Position numbers and translations under genes: made by a program. From contig FR891269.1 in assembly GCA_000433755.1 (NCBI GenBank), positions 1-61,285 on the forward strand: a stretch of DNA of 61,285 bases. Direction: 5' to 3'. Positions 15,818 to 24,887 of this stretch are shown piece by piece (positions within the stretch are counted from its first letter, which is position 1; every line of letters begins with the position of its first letter). The notes below the pieces were generated by a model that did no database searches, was not told the origin of the DNA, and saw nothing but the letters and a program-made list of their open reading frames with translations. The DNA comes from Clostridium sp. CAG:465. GTDB taxonomy: Bacteria > Bacillota > Clostridia > TANB77 > CAG-465.

Positions 15818-17074
15818 TTATTTCTTCCTTCTAATTACAATACCAGATTTTAAATTTTCAAACGGAATTTTAATCTTTACTTTTTGTCCTTTCTTTCCTG
15901 GATTTATTGTAGGAATTTCCTGATTTGTATCAACATCATATAATTCCTCTATCTCAAAACTTCCGACATCTAATTTATCTGTATAAAGTACCTCTAATTT
16001 ATCTCCTATACTTAATTTATTTTTTATCTCCACAATATATATGTTATTTTTTTTATCTATTAAATCAATTACTTTTGCTCCATACTCATAGTTCATATTT
16101 TCACTTTTACCATCAAGATCGTGTATATCCTGATTTTTATCATCTGAAAAATAAAATTCTGAAAGTCCTCTTGTTTTTACTTTTTCTAACTCATCTAAAT
16201 ATTTTAAATAACTAAATTCTTTTTCTTTTCCAAGCTCCTTCAATTTGTAATACTCATCAATAGCTTGTCTATATACTCTTACAACTGTAGCAAGATAATA
16301 TTCTGTTTTTAATCTTCCCTCGATTTTTAAACTTTCTACTCCCATATCTATAATAGTTGGAATTTGTTTAATTAAGCACATATCTTTTGATGAAAATAAA
16401 TAAGTTCCTTTTTCATCATAATCTATATTTATTTTACTATCTGGATTATTTACTTCACTTGCAGTTATATTATACTGCCATCTACATGGTTGTGCACAAT
16501 CTCCTTGATTTGCACAACGATTTGCTAAATATTTGCTTAAATAACATCTACCAGAATATGCATAACATATTGCCCCATGTATAAACATTTCAACATCTAA
16601 ATCATCTGGTTTATTCTCCATTATGTATTTTATTTTATCTTTGCTAAGTTCCCTTGAAATTACAACTCTTTTAGCTCCAAAATTTTTCCAAAATTCAGCT
16701 GCATGTAAACTTACAGTATTTGCTTGTGTACTTACATGTATCTCCATATTAGGCGCTATTTTTTTTATAGTATTTATAACTCCAACATCACTTGCAATTA
16801 TAGCATCTGCCCCTAATTTATCTAGTCTTTTTACTTCGCTTTCAATTTCAGCATAATCTTCATCCATAGCATAAATATTTAAAGCAACATATACTTTTTT
16901 ACCTATACTATGTGCATATATTATTGTGTCAGCTAACGTGTCGCTATTTATTTCTGCTCTGGTTCTAAGTGAAAGTTTAGATGTTCCAGCATATACAGCA
17001 TCAGCTCCATACATAAATGCGATTTTAGCTTTCTCTAAACTTCCAGCAGGCGCTAATAATTCAACCTTTTTCAT
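15818..17074 (-). CDS. U32 family protein (TrhP-like tRNA hydroxylation protein)
   Basis: 418 residues. It opens KKVELLAPAGSLEKAKIAF with GADAVYAG, and carries the U32 signature EMFIHGAICYAYSGRC near residue 160 with clustered cysteines (CANQGDCAQPC) for a probable iron-sulfur cluster. A C-terminal beta domain ends GIVIRRKK. Members of this group (YrrO/YegQ, TrhP) act in prephenate-dependent 5-hydroxylation of uridine 34 in tRNA; the old 'peptidase/collagenase' name is misleading. Its start overlaps the end of the hydrolase-fold gene by 4 bp, placing it in the yqeG-prepilin peptidase operon. Confidence 0.92.
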   Translation of the reverse strand: MKKVELLAPAGSLEKAKIAFMYGADAVYAGTSKLSLRTRAEINSDTLADTIIYAHSIGKKVYVALNIYAMDEDYAEIESEVKRLDKLGADAIIASDVGVINTIKKIAPNMEIHVSTQANTVSLHAAEFWKNFGAKRVVISRELSKDKIKYIMENKPDDLDVEMFIHGAICYAYSGRCYLSKYLANRCANQGDCAQPCRWQYNITASEVNNPDSKINIDYDEKGTYLFSSKDMCLIKQIPTIIDMGVESLKIEGRLKTEYYLATVVRVYRQAIDEYYKLKELGKEKEFSYLKYLDELEKVKTRGLSEFYFSDDKNQDIHDLDGKSENMNYEYGAKVIDLIDKKNNIYIVEIKNKLSIGDKLEVLYTDKLDVGSFEIEELYDVDTNQEIPTINPGKKGQKVKIKIPFENLKSGIVIRRKK

Positions 17075-17805
17075 AATTTTTTCTCCTCATTTAAATTTAA
17101 TACATTAACTAATTCATTTTCTATATTTTTGCTGTTATATTTTGTTATTACCTTAGAATTATCACAAAAATATTCAATATACTTTATACTATCACTAACA
17201 GGTGTAACTAAATTATCTTTGTCATGAAATATCGTTACATTATTTAATTTTTTCTTACTTTTAAATAAATCTTTTCTTATAGTATCATTAAAAAAATCTA
17301 TAATATTTTCAGTATTTTTCCTATTTTGTTTTTTTAAATCTATTTTATATAAATCATTCAAATCGTATTTTCCAATTTTTATTCTAAAAAGTTCTTTTAA
17401 ATTTATAGCTGGTGTATCAAGAATTATTTTGTTAAAGTCTATTTCGTATTCTTGTATAGCCGCAAGTGTAACATATGCACCTAATCCTGTTGATATTATA
17501 CTTATTTTACTATTTTGATATTTGTCATCCAAAAAGGTATATATAATATTTAATTTATCCATAAATTTTTCTAGATTTAAATATCCTTTTACCTTATGTG
17601 AATGCACAGCCATTTTTTCAAATTCAAAATACACAACTATGTAGTTATTTTCAACCAATTTTGATATAATATTTTTTATAGTGTTACTATATGTTTTAGT
17701 TTTAAAACCAACGCAAAATATTATAACATCAGTTAAATTATCTTTGTTATTAGGCATGTATACTGTATATTCAATACTATTTATACAAATTTTACTCTCT
17801 TCCAT
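17071..17805 (-). CDS. Alpha/beta-hydrolase-fold protein without a canonical nucleophile
   Basis: 244 residues. The strand-turn pattern is that of an alpha/beta hydrolase: DVIIFCVGF, NNYIVVYFEFE, SIISTGLGAYVTLAAI and VTIFHDKDNLVTPVSDS. The last is the usual acid-loop region with Asp. At the nucleophile elbow the family has G-x-S-x-G; here it is S-T-G-L-G, so the catalytic Ser is replaced by Gly. The protein is therefore probably non-catalytic or uses another mechanism. It overlaps both neighbours by a few bases (prepilin peptidase upstream, U32 downstream), showing tight coupling. No signal peptide. Confidence 0.75.
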   Translation of the reverse strand: MEESKICINSIEYTVYMPNNKDNLTDVIIFCVGFKTKTYSNTIKNIISKLVENNYIVVYFEFEKMAVHSHKVKGYLNLEKFMDKLNIIYTFLDDKYQNSKISIISTGLGAYVTLAAIQEYEIDFNKIILDTPAINLKELFRIKIGKYDLNDLYKIDLKKQNRKNTENIIDFFNDTIRKDLFKSKKKLNNVTIFHDKDNLVTPVSDSIKYIEYFCDNSKVITKYNSKNIENELVNVLNLNEEKKL

Positions 17806-18548
17806 TATCTAAATTTCTCCATTAGAAAATATATAAAGTCTGTCATCAAAAGGCCTAAATAACTGCAAAAAGAAATAAAAATCTCAATTATTATATCAGG
17901 TCCTGTTAACATTAAAATTACAGTAGCAATTACAATAAATGGCCCAAAAGCAATGTATTCCTCTTTTTCTTTTCTTTTTACAATCATTACAATTATACCA
18001 ATTACAGCTCCTATCATAAATGAAACTAATGTAATAACCAATATATTTTTAATACCAAAAAGAAGTCCAAGTGCAGCCATGAGTTTTACATCGCCAAGTC
18101 CCATTCCTTCTTTTTTTAATATAATAAGGGCTATCAAGTTAAGAGAGTAAAATATTGCTCCACCAATTACTGCACCAAGTAAATAGTTCCACCAATTTGA
18201 TATATTAAAAAATATGTTTACAATACCACAAATAGCAATTAATATACTTACTTCATCTGGTATTAACTGATACTTAAAGTCTATACAAAATGCAATTGAA
18301 AGTGAAAAAATAGTTACAAAATATATAACTGTGGTTATATTAAATCCCATAAAATAGATAAGTAAATTAAAAAGTAATATATAAGTTAAAGAAAAAAGAT
18401 AATCTATTTTAAAATTTTTTACCAAAGTACTAAAAAATTCTTTATATGTAATTTCTTCAGCTACAACAGGAGGAAGCTTTTTATTTAAATGTCCTGCAAC
18501 TTGTCCAAAAAATAATGCAAGCATTGTTGCTATAACATAATAAAACAT
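17805..18548 (-). CDS. Prepilin peptidase (A24 family)
   Basis: 247 residues with about seven membrane segments. Both catalytic aspartates of the A24 family are present: Asp90 in FCIDFKYQLIPD and Asp153 in GMGLGDVKLMAALG. The N-terminal CxxC zinc-binding domain of bifunctional prepilin peptidase/methylases is missing, so only cleavage is assured. It processes type IV pilin-like precursors. The partial protein at 1-799 has a compatible cleavage site, though no pilus assembly ATPase or platform gene occurs in this window. It starts within the yqeG stop codon and overlaps the next gene, so it belongs to a four- or five-gene operon. Confidence 0.93.
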   Translation of the reverse strand: MFYYVIATMLALFFGQVAGHLNKKLPPVVAEEITYKEFFSTLVKNFKIDYLFSLTYILLFNLLIYFMGFNITTVIYFVTIFSLSIAFCIDFKYQLIPDEVSILIAICGIVNIFFNISNWWNYLLGAVIGGAIFYSLNLIALIILKKEGMGLGDVKLMAALGLLFGIKNILVITLVSFMIGAVIGIIVMIVKRKEKEEYIAFGPFIVIATVILMLTGPDIIIEIFISFCSYLGLLMTDFIYFLMEKFR

Positions 18549-19084
18549 TATTTATTATCACCTTCTGCCTTATACTTTTTTAATATAATTCTTTCCAACG
18601 GACGTTTTACTCTGCTAAGTACAGATTCACTTTTATTTATTGGAGTTACAAGTATTGTCTTTACTCCAAATCTATTTCCTCCCCAAATATCAGTAAAAAT
18701 TTGATCCCCTATCATTAATATATTCTCTCTTTTTACATCATTTCTTTCAATTACCTTCTTAAATCCTCTAAGCAATGGTTTTGTTGCATTAAACTCATAA
18801 GACATATTTAATTTTGTAGCAATTTCTCTTACTTTATCTCCAAAAGGTGAATTACTTAAAATACATAACTGAATTTTATTATCTTTCATATTTTTTATCC
18901 ATGCTTTTAATTCTTTATTAAACTTTCTATTATTATCAATAAGTGTATTATCCATATCAAGTATTATTAACCTAATATTTTCTTTTTGTATAAGTTCATA
19001 AGGAATATCTTCCACTTTTTCATAAATATATGCAGGATAAAACCTTTTAAAAAATCCTGTTTTCTTTCCAATTTTATATTCCAT
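18548..19084 (-). CDS. YqeG family HAD phosphatase
   Basis: 178 residues. HAD motif I is LDMDNTLID (about 42-50), motif II ILSNSP and the late motif MIGDQIFTDIWGGNRFGVKT, with the ending typical of YqeG (IIIA-type HAD, bacterial relatives of GEP4 phosphatidylglycerophosphate phosphatase). The N-terminal YPAYIYEKVEDIPYELI is also typical. In Bacillus it lies in the yqeG-yqeH-aroE cluster; here it heads an operon with prepilin peptidase. The substrate is uncertain. The start follows GGAG at slightly long spacing. Confidence 0.92.
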   Translation of the reverse strand: MEYKIGKKTGFFKRFYPAYIYEKVEDIPYELIQKENIRLIILDMDNTLIDNNRKFNKELKAWIKNMKDNKIQLCILSNSPFGDKVREIATKLNMSYEFNATKPLLRGFKKVIERNDVKRENILMIGDQIFTDIWGGNRFGVKTILVTPINKSESVLSRVKRPLERIILKKYKAEGDNK

Positions 19085-19253
19085 AATTTACATCATTTCT
19101 CCAATTAATTATACATATATATTACTATATTTTAGCATTTTTTTCAAGAAATTTTATATATTTATTAATTTAATATTGTATTTTACAAAAATTCTTTAAA
19201 ATGTATTTAAAATATGGTATAATTTAAAAAGTAACTAGAAAGGATTTGATTTA

Positions 19254-20498
19254 ATGGAAAACATAGAAAACAAGTCAATTTATGAAGTATTAAAAGAAAG
19301 AGATTTAATAAAGCAAATTGCATTTGAAGATGAATTTATAGAACTTTCAAAGAACAAAAAAACTTTTGTATATTTAGGAATAGATCCTACTGCTGATAGT
19401 ATACATATAGGTCACTTTATTCCACTTATGATGATGTCATATTTTCAAAAATGTGGACATACACCTGTGATTCTTGTAGGAGGTGGAACTGCTCTTATAG
19501 GGGACCCTAGTGGAAAGACAGATATGAGAAAAATGCTTACAAAAGAAGATATACAAAACAATGTCAACAGTATAAAAAAACAAATAGAAAAATTTGTCTC
19601 TTTTGAAGGGGATAATGCAGCAATAATTGTTAATAATGCAGATTGGATTTTAGATTTAAATTATATGGATTTTATCCGTACATATGGTGTTCACTTTAAT
19701 ATAAACAGAATGCTTGCAGCAGAATGTTTTAAACAAAGAATGGAAAAAGGACTTACTTTTTTTGAATTAAATTATATGCTTATGCAAAGTTACGACTTTT
19801 TACATTTATTTGAAACTAAAAACTGTCAAGTTGAAATAGGTGGAGATGATCAATGGTCTAATATGCTTGCAGGTGTTGATTTAATTCGTAAAATACACAA
19901 GAAAGGAAGTTTTTGCCTTACTTGCCCACTTCTTTTAAATGCTGATGGAGTAAAAATGGGAAAAACAGTAAATGGTGCTTTATGGCTTGATAGTAAAAAA
20001 ACAAGTCCATATGAATTTTATCAATATTGGAGGAACATTCGTGATAGCGAAGTATATGATGTTTTAAGAATGCTTACATATATTCCTATGGATGAAGTAA
20101 AAAGGCTTTCTTCACTTGAGGGAGAGAAAATAAATGAAGCAAAAAAAATAGCAGCATTTGAAATTACAAAACTAATTCATGGCGAAGAAGAAGCATTAAA
20201 GGCAAAAGAAAGTGCTGAAGCTCTATTTGAAAAAGATAAAAACTCAGCAAATATGCCAACTTTTGATGCTAGTTCTCTATTTGCAAATAATGATAACATA
20301 ACACTTATTGATATATTAGTAGAATCAAAAACAGTTTCCTCTAAATCACAAGCTAGAACTCTTATAGAGCAAGGTGGTATTTCAATAAATGATGAAAAAA
20401 TAACAGATACTAAATATATTTTAAAAAAATCAGAATTTGAGGATAATTTCTTTATTCTAAAAAAAGGTAAAAAAACTTTTATAAAAATTACATTCTAA
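19254..20498 (+). CDS. tyrS: Tyrosine--tRNA ligase
   Basis: 414 residues, normal for bacterial TyrRS. The class I catalytic domain has YLGIDPTADSIHIGHFIPLM (HIGH at 51-54), and the KMSKS loop reads KMGKT near 235. An S4 RNA-binding domain lies at the C-terminus (KSQARTLIEQGGISINDEKI). It charges tRNA-Tyr with tyrosine. A TATAAT lies at about 19219, with a poor -35. The 169-bp upstream gap is too short for, and shows no sign of, the T-box leader often found before tyrS in Firmicutes. Transcription ends at the shared hairpin at 20503-20530. Confidence 0.97.
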   Translation: MENIENKSIYEVLKERDLIKQIAFEDEFIELSKNKKTFVYLGIDPTADSIHIGHFIPLMMMSYFQKCGHTPVILVGGGTALIGDPSGKTDMRKMLTKEDIQNNVNSIKKQIEKFVSFEGDNAAIIVNNADWILDLNYMDFIRTYGVHFNINRMLAAECFKQRMEKGLTFFELNYMLMQSYDFLHLFETKNCQVEIGGDDQWSNMLAGVDLIRKIHKKGSFCLTCPLLLNADGVKMGKTVNGALWLDSKKTSPYEFYQYWRNIRDSEVYDVLRMLTYIPMDEVKRLSSLEGEKINEAKKIAAFEITKLIHGEEEALKAKESAEALFEKDKNSANMPTFDASSLFANNDNITLIDILVESKTVSSKSQARTLIEQGGISINDEKITDTKYILKKSEFEDNFFILKKGKKTFIKITF

Positions 20499-20502
20499 AT
20501 TT

Positions 20503-20530
20503 AAAGAAGTAGCAACTTTGCTACTTCTTT
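20503..20530. terminator. Bidirectional terminator between tyrS and spoIID-like gene
   Basis: AAAGAAGTAGCAA and TTGCTACTTCTTT form a perfect 13-bp stem with a two-base loop core. It overlaps the last codons of the convergent gene. Confidence 0.85.
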
Positions 20531-21870
20531 ATTATTGTTATTCCTGTATAATAATGCTTTAATATTTGAGAATAGTTATATCCTGCTTTTGCCATTTCAT
20601 TAGCACCATATTGACTCATTCCTACCCCATGACCCCAACCTTTAGTTGTAAACACTATATTACTACCATTTTCTGATACAGTAAAGTCAGATGATCTAAG
20701 ACCAAGTAACATTCTTACATTAACTCCTGTAAACTCTTTTCCTCCAATTATAATGCTATTTACTCTTCCACCTGTTGTTTGACTTTTTATTTGTATATCA
20801 TTTACTGAGTTAATATTTACACCTAGTTTCTGGTTTAATTCTGATATTGGTATAGTTTTTGTTGCATTAAAAAATTTCGTTCCTATATCCCATTTACTAT
20901 CAACACTTTTTAAATATGGGGCACTATAGTTCCATACATATATTGGATCTTCAGTTCTTCCGTTACTAGTAGAAAAATATAACGCATCTATATATTTTCC
21001 ATTATACATCATAACCTCTCCCTTAGTAGCCATGACAGCTTTTTTTACCTTTTCATAATATGTATTAAAAGATTCTCCCCACATGCCTTTTAATTCTGAA
21101 TTTGTTTTATATACCTGATCAGAAGTTGAAGCAACCAAAGTAGCTCCAACCGAATCCTTTTTCAAAGCATATGTTCTTGCAGCTATTGACTGAGCTTTTA
21201 AAGCCTCTTCATTAAATAAAGCTGGCATCTCAGAGCCAACTACACCTATAACGTATTCTTCTAAAGTGATATTTATAATTTTCCCATTATTCAATTTTAC
21301 CTTTACCGTTTTTTCTTGTCTTACTTCTTCTATTGGCATATTACTATTTAAAGTATTGTTTACCTTACTAATAGTATTGGTATTTTCAAGATAATTAGAT
21401 TTACTATCTAAACTTTCAACTTTTACAGCAGATACATTGGAATCAGATACATTTACTAAAAGATTATCTACTTTTTTATTACCTTCTTCAATTTTATCAG
21501 CATCCGTGTCTAAAATTTCTTCTTCACTTATACTACTATCCGCAACTATATTTTCACCTTCATCTGCAACTTTTGCCACCAAGTTTGTTTCTTTTGTGTT
21601 AGTATTACTTACATTTGGTCCAATTATTTGTGATATTGCAAAAGTACCTATAATAACTCCATTTAAAACTAATATTGCTGTTGCATCTTTAACACTTTCA
21701 AGATGACTTTTTACATATTTTTTTATTTCAGAAGTAACTTCTTTTACCTTTTCCTTATATCTATCAAAATCTAAACCAAATTCATATTCAAATGGATAGT
21801 CAGCATAAACAACAAACTCTTTTTTATTATTTATAATTTCAAATTTGTGACACACCTTAATATAATTCAT
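20521..21870 (-). CDS. spoIID: SpoIID/LytB-domain protein
   Basis: 449 residues. The C-terminal half is a complete SpoIID domain: LEEYVIGVVGSEMPALFNEE (catalytic Glu in the SEMP motif), ALKAQSIAARTYAL, YFSTSNGRTEDP and TKGWGHGVGMSQYGANEMAK. SpoIID is a lytic transglycosylase that, with SpoIIP, thins septal peptidoglycan during engulfment. The N-terminal layout is unusual: about 60 soluble residues, then a membrane helix (TAILVLNGVIIGTFAISQII, about 63-82), then a linker of about 100 acidic residues. Typical SpoIID starts directly with the helix. A related SpoIID-domain enzyme with another role is possible, but the sporulation genes nearby support the name. Confidence 0.85.
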   Translation of the reverse strand: MNYIKVCHKFEIINNKKEFVVYADYPFEYEFGLDFDRYKEKVKEVTSEIKKYVKSHLESVKDATAILVLNGVIIGTFAISQIIGPNVSNTNTKETNLVAKVADEGENIVADSSISEEEILDTDADKIEEGNKKVDNLLVNVSDSNVSAVKVESLDSKSNYLENTNTISKVNNTLNSNMPIEEVRQEKTVKVKLNNGKIINITLEEYVIGVVGSEMPALFNEEALKAQSIAARTYALKKDSVGATLVASTSDQVYKTNSELKGMWGESFNTYYEKVKKAVMATKGEVMMYNGKYIDALYFSTSNGRTEDPIYVWNYSAPYLKSVDSKWDIGTKFFNATKTIPISELNQKLGVNINSVNDIQIKSQTTGGRVNSIIIGGKEFTGVNVRMLLGLRSSDFTVSENGSNIVFTTKGWGHGVGMSQYGANEMAKAGYNYSQILKHYYTGITIIKK

Positions 21871-21992
21871 ATAATCACCTATATTTATATTGTGTATATA
21901 TATTATAATTATTCAGTTTTTTTCTATTAAAGACTTAAAGCTATAATGCAAATTTTAACTAAAAATATATTAATTAATTAATTAAAAAAAAA

Positions 21993-22026
21993 GCTCTAAA
22001 ATATTGATTTTTCAATATTCTAAAGC
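21993..22026 (-). terminator. Terminator of tRNA-Glu
   Basis: GCTTTAGAATATTG pairs with CAATATTTTAGAGC on the minus strand, followed by nine T, 7 bases after the tRNA 3' end. Confidence 0.85.
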
Positions 22027-22032
22027 CAAAAT

Positions 22033-22107
22033 TGGTGACCCCTACGGGAATCGAACCCATGATTCCACCTTGAGAGGGTGGCGTCTTAACCGCTTGACCA
22101 AGGGGCC
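22033..22107 (-). tRNA. tRNA-Glu (anticodon CUC)
   Basis: The acceptor stem GGCCCCT/AGGGGTC, the D arm, the anticodon stem CCACC-CTCTCAA-GGTGG with anticodon CTC, and the T arm with GGTTCGATTCC all fold. CCA is encoded at 22033-22035. A TATAAT lies about 15 bp upstream. CUC reads only GAG; the UUC-anticodon tRNA must be elsewhere. Confidence 0.93.
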
Positions 22108-22164
22108 AATAATGTGTTTATTATACCACATATTTTTTGAATAGTAAATAGTTTGATAAAAAAA

Positions 22165-22190
22165 TAGGAAAAGATTTATTTCTTTTCCTA
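22165..22190 (-). terminator. Terminator of the D-lactate dehydrogenase gene
   Basis: TAGGAAAAGA pairs perfectly with TCTTTTCCTA around a six-base loop. Seven T follow on the minus strand, 7 bases after the stop codon. Confidence 0.85.
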
Positions 22191-22196
22191 AATTTA

Positions 22197-23189
22197 TTAC
22201 TTAACTTCATTTACACAACTACCTTTTTCAAATATTTCCTTTATATTTTCACAAGTATCTCCTGCAATTTTATTTAACGCTTCTTTAGTAAAGAATGCTT
22301 GATGTGATGTAACAACAACGTTAGGCATTGTTAAAAGTGTTGATAAGTTTTTATCTCTTAAAGTTGAATTTGATAGATCATTCATGAAGAAATCTCCCTC
22401 ATTTTCATAAACATCTAAAGCAGCTCCACCAATTTTACCATTTGCAAGTTCTTCAATTAAGTCATTTGTATCTACAAGTTTTCCTCTACTTGTATTTATT
22501 ATTACAACTCCATCTTTCATCTTTTCAATAGATTTTTTATTAATCATCTTAACATTATCATCAGTTAATGGACAATGAATAGATATAATATCTGAATTTT
22601 TATACAATTCATCAAGTGAAACATATTCAAACTCTTTTTCCTTTGCAAATTCTTCATCTTTATACACATCATATGCTATAACATTTGCTCCAAATCCCTT
22701 CATAATATTGATAAAACATTTACCAATCCTTCCTGTACCAATAACCCCGACTGTTTTTCCATGAATATCAAATCCAAGAAGTCCATTTAGTGTAAAATTA
22801 TATTCTTTTGATCTTTGATATGCTTTGTATGTTTTTCTATTAAGTGTTAGTAATAACGCTGATGCATGCTCTGCTACAGCATATGGTGAGTATGCAGGAA
22901 CCCTTACAGCCTTTATATTTTCATCTAAACATTTTAAGTCAACATTGTTGAATCCAGCGCAACGAAGTGCAATAAGTTTTACACCACATTCTTTAAGAAT
23001 ATTTATTGTTTTTTCATCTACAATGTCATTTACAAAAACACATACCACATCATATCCTTTTGACATATATGCTGTTTTCTCACAAAGTTTTTCTTCAATA
23101 TATTTTATTTCATATCCATAGTTTTTATTATGTTCATCAAAAACTTTTTTATCATAATCTTTTGTATCAAAAAATGCAATTTTTATCAT
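22197..23189 (-). CDS. ldhA: D-lactate dehydrogenase (D-2-hydroxyacid dehydrogenase family)
   Basis: 330 residues. The NAD-binding motif GVIGTGRIGK is at about 148-157. The substrate-binding Arg is in ALRCAGFNNVDL (R76), and the catalytic His is in TSHQAFFTKEAL near 296. The spacing and the string GLLGFDIHGKTVGV fit fermentative D-lactate dehydrogenase of the LdhA type, which reduces pyruvate with NADH to D-lactate. The gene is monocistronic with a very good ribosome binding site (GAGGAGGAG). A related 2-hydroxyacid specificity cannot be excluded from sequence. Confidence 0.92.
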   Translation of the reverse strand: MIKIAFFDTKDYDKKVFDEHNKNYGYEIKYIEEKLCEKTAYMSKGYDVVCVFVNDIVDEKTINILKECGVKLIALRCAGFNNVDLKCLDENIKAVRVPAYSPYAVAEHASALLLTLNRKTYKAYQRSKEYNFTLNGLLGFDIHGKTVGVIGTGRIGKCFINIMKGFGANVIAYDVYKDEEFAKEKEFEYVSLDELYKNSDIISIHCPLTDDNVKMINKKSIEKMKDGVVIINTSRGKLVDTNDLIEELANGKIGGAALDVYENEGDFFMNDLSNSTLRDKNLSTLLTMPNVVVTSHQAFFTKEALNKIAGDTCENIKEIFEKGSCVNEVK

Positions 23190-23329
23190 ATAATCTCCTC
23201 CTCATTATCCTTTTTATTATATCACTATTTTTAGTATAACTCAATAATTTTAAAAAAATTACCAAATAAACTATTTTAAATATATTTTTTATATGTTATA
23301 ATAAAATATATTCAATTAAGGAGGAATAC

Positions 23330-24592
23330 ATGGAAAATGATATAATAGAAAAAAAAGCCAGAAAAAATATTGCTTTATACAGAAAATATAAAACATTTTC
23401 ATATGACTTTTTATTTTATTATGCTGTATTCGTTTTATATCTAACAATTACAAAAGGGTTCTCAATGTCGCAAGTAATGTTTATAAACTCAGCATACTCT
23501 GTTTTTTGCATTATTTTTTACTTTTTTGGAAATTCAATTGTAAATAAATTAAACTTAAAATACAGTACAATACTTGGAAATGTATTTGTACTTATAAATG
23601 GTATACTATTTTTATTTGGAAATTCGTATTCAACTTTTTTAATTGCTAATTTCTTTGGAGCATTCGGATTTACTTTAAAAAATATAAGTGAAAGTAGTAT
23701 TTTATATTCATCACTTAGGAAATTAAAAAAAGCTCCTGAATTCTCAAAAATAGAGGGAAAATCAAACTCAAAATATTACTACTATGATGCTTTTGCATCT
23801 TTGGTGTCTGGATTCCTATTTGTAATTAATAACTACATTCCAATCATACTTTGCTGTATAAACTTGATTATAAGTCTAGTTATTTCAATAAATTTTGCAA
23901 ATGTTGACAAAAAAGATAGTAATGAAAAATACACATTAAAAGATATGCTAAAAGAAACAAAAAATATTTTAAATAGTAATAGACTAAAAGCATTGTACTT
24001 ATTTTCTTTTATTTTTACAGGAATAGTTACTGTAAGTACTACATTATATAAAGCTATTTTAATTGATGTGGGAATAAAAAATGAATATACAACAATAATC
24101 GTATGTATTGTATCTATTTTTATTGGAATAGGTGCAAAGCATTTATTTAATATTGAAAATATAACTAAAAATAAAACATTAAAGTTCTTATCCCTTGCTT
24201 TTGTAATTGCTCTATTTTTTGTTGGAATAGTTGGGACAAGTTCTTCACTTAATATTACAAATATGTCAATATTACTTATTTCTCTTTCACTAATGGGACT
24301 TGTACAAGGAGCATATAGGGTAGCACTAAAAAAATATATCCTCAGTTTCACTACACATAAAATACGAAATAGAATAACTGCTACATATTATATATTTGAA
24401 AATTTAGGCTCAGCTTTACTTTCTGCCTGCTTAGCGCTTCTTCTTAATTATACAACAAATTCTGTAGCATGCTTAATATTCTCAATTATTAGTTTTGTTA
24501 TATTAATATTTGTTATATACTACATGAAAGGAAGGACTGGCCTTAGACCTGAACAGTACGCACCTAAAGACATAAATAATGTAAAATTATAA
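23330..24592 (+). CDS. Major facilitator superfamily transporter
   Basis: 420 residues with about twelve hydrophobic segments in two groups of six, split by a basic central loop (LKKAPEFSKIEGKSNSKYY, and KKDSNEKYTLKDMLKETKNI). No conserved substrate motif is visible, so efflux of an unknown compound is the most that can be said. It is monocistronic: ATG after AAGGAGG, a TATAAT at 23297-23302, and a terminator hairpin after the stop. The C-terminal tail GRTGLRPEQYAP is hydrophilic. Assignment to a subfamily is not possible by eye. Confidence 0.85.
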   Translation: MENDIIEKKARKNIALYRKYKTFSYDFLFYYAVFVLYLTITKGFSMSQVMFINSAYSVFCIIFYFFGNSIVNKLNLKYSTILGNVFVLINGILFLFGNSYSTFLIANFFGAFGFTLKNISESSILYSSLRKLKKAPEFSKIEGKSNSKYYYYDAFASLVSGFLFVINNYIPIILCCINLIISLVISINFANVDKKDSNEKYTLKDMLKETKNILNSNRLKALYLFSFIFTGIVTVSTTLYKAILIDVGIKNEYTTIIVCIVSIFIGIGAKHLFNIENITKNKTLKFLSLAFVIALFFVGIVGTSSSLNITNMSILLISLSLMGLVQGAYRVALKKYILSFTTHKIRNRITATYYIFENLGSALLSACLALLLNYTTNSVACLIFSIISFVILIFVIYYMKGRTGLRPEQYAPKDINNVKL

Positions 24593-24595
24593 ATA

Positions 24596-24630
24596 AAAGC
24601 CTCTGAATAGTTTAATATTCAGAGGTTTAA
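24596..24630 (+). terminator. Terminator of the MFS gene
   Basis: CCTCTGAATA (24600-24609) pairs perfectly with TATTCAGAGG (24616-24625). A short T-rich stretch follows on the plus strand. Confidence 0.75.
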
Positions 24631-24768
24631 TTTAATGCAATATAAATGATAGAATCAATATCATGAATATATCCAACAATACAAATCCTATACATGATAA
24701 TACAGAAGTACACCTTTCTTTGCTGCTATCACCTTTAATTCATCTAAACTAGCAGCTGGATTTTCATT

Positions 24769-24864
24769 TTATATTTTATCTACTTTTCTTTTTTCTATAT
24801 CTTTTAGAGTTGCTTTTAATGCTTCTAAATTTCCATGTATATCTGAGATAATTGCTATTTTCAT
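24769..24864 (-). pseudogene. Truncated calcineurin-like (YfcE-type) phosphoesterase
   Basis: A 31-residue frame starts MKIAIISDIHGNLEALKATL, the metal-binding first motif (DxH) of calcineurin-like phosphoesterases, and stops after KRKVDKI. The 'GD' and later metal motifs of the family (usually 160-240 residues) are absent. The downstream bases to about 24700 stay open for about 25 codons (NPAASLDELKVIAAKKG) but do not resemble the family, which suggests deletion followed by junction with other DNA. The ribosome binding site is good. Confidence 0.7.
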
Positions 24865-24887
24865 TATTTTATGACTTCCTTTCTATT

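Noticed and set aside
15925..16215. Plus-strand open frames inside the U32 gene and many other genes
   Set aside because: They have no ribosome binding site, unnatural composition (e.g. Tyr/Leu/His-rich) and lie antisense to genes with clear family identity.
19085..19253. T-box leader before tyrS
   Set aside because: The gap is only 169 bp and shows neither the T-box consensus nor a specifier hairpin followed by a terminator.
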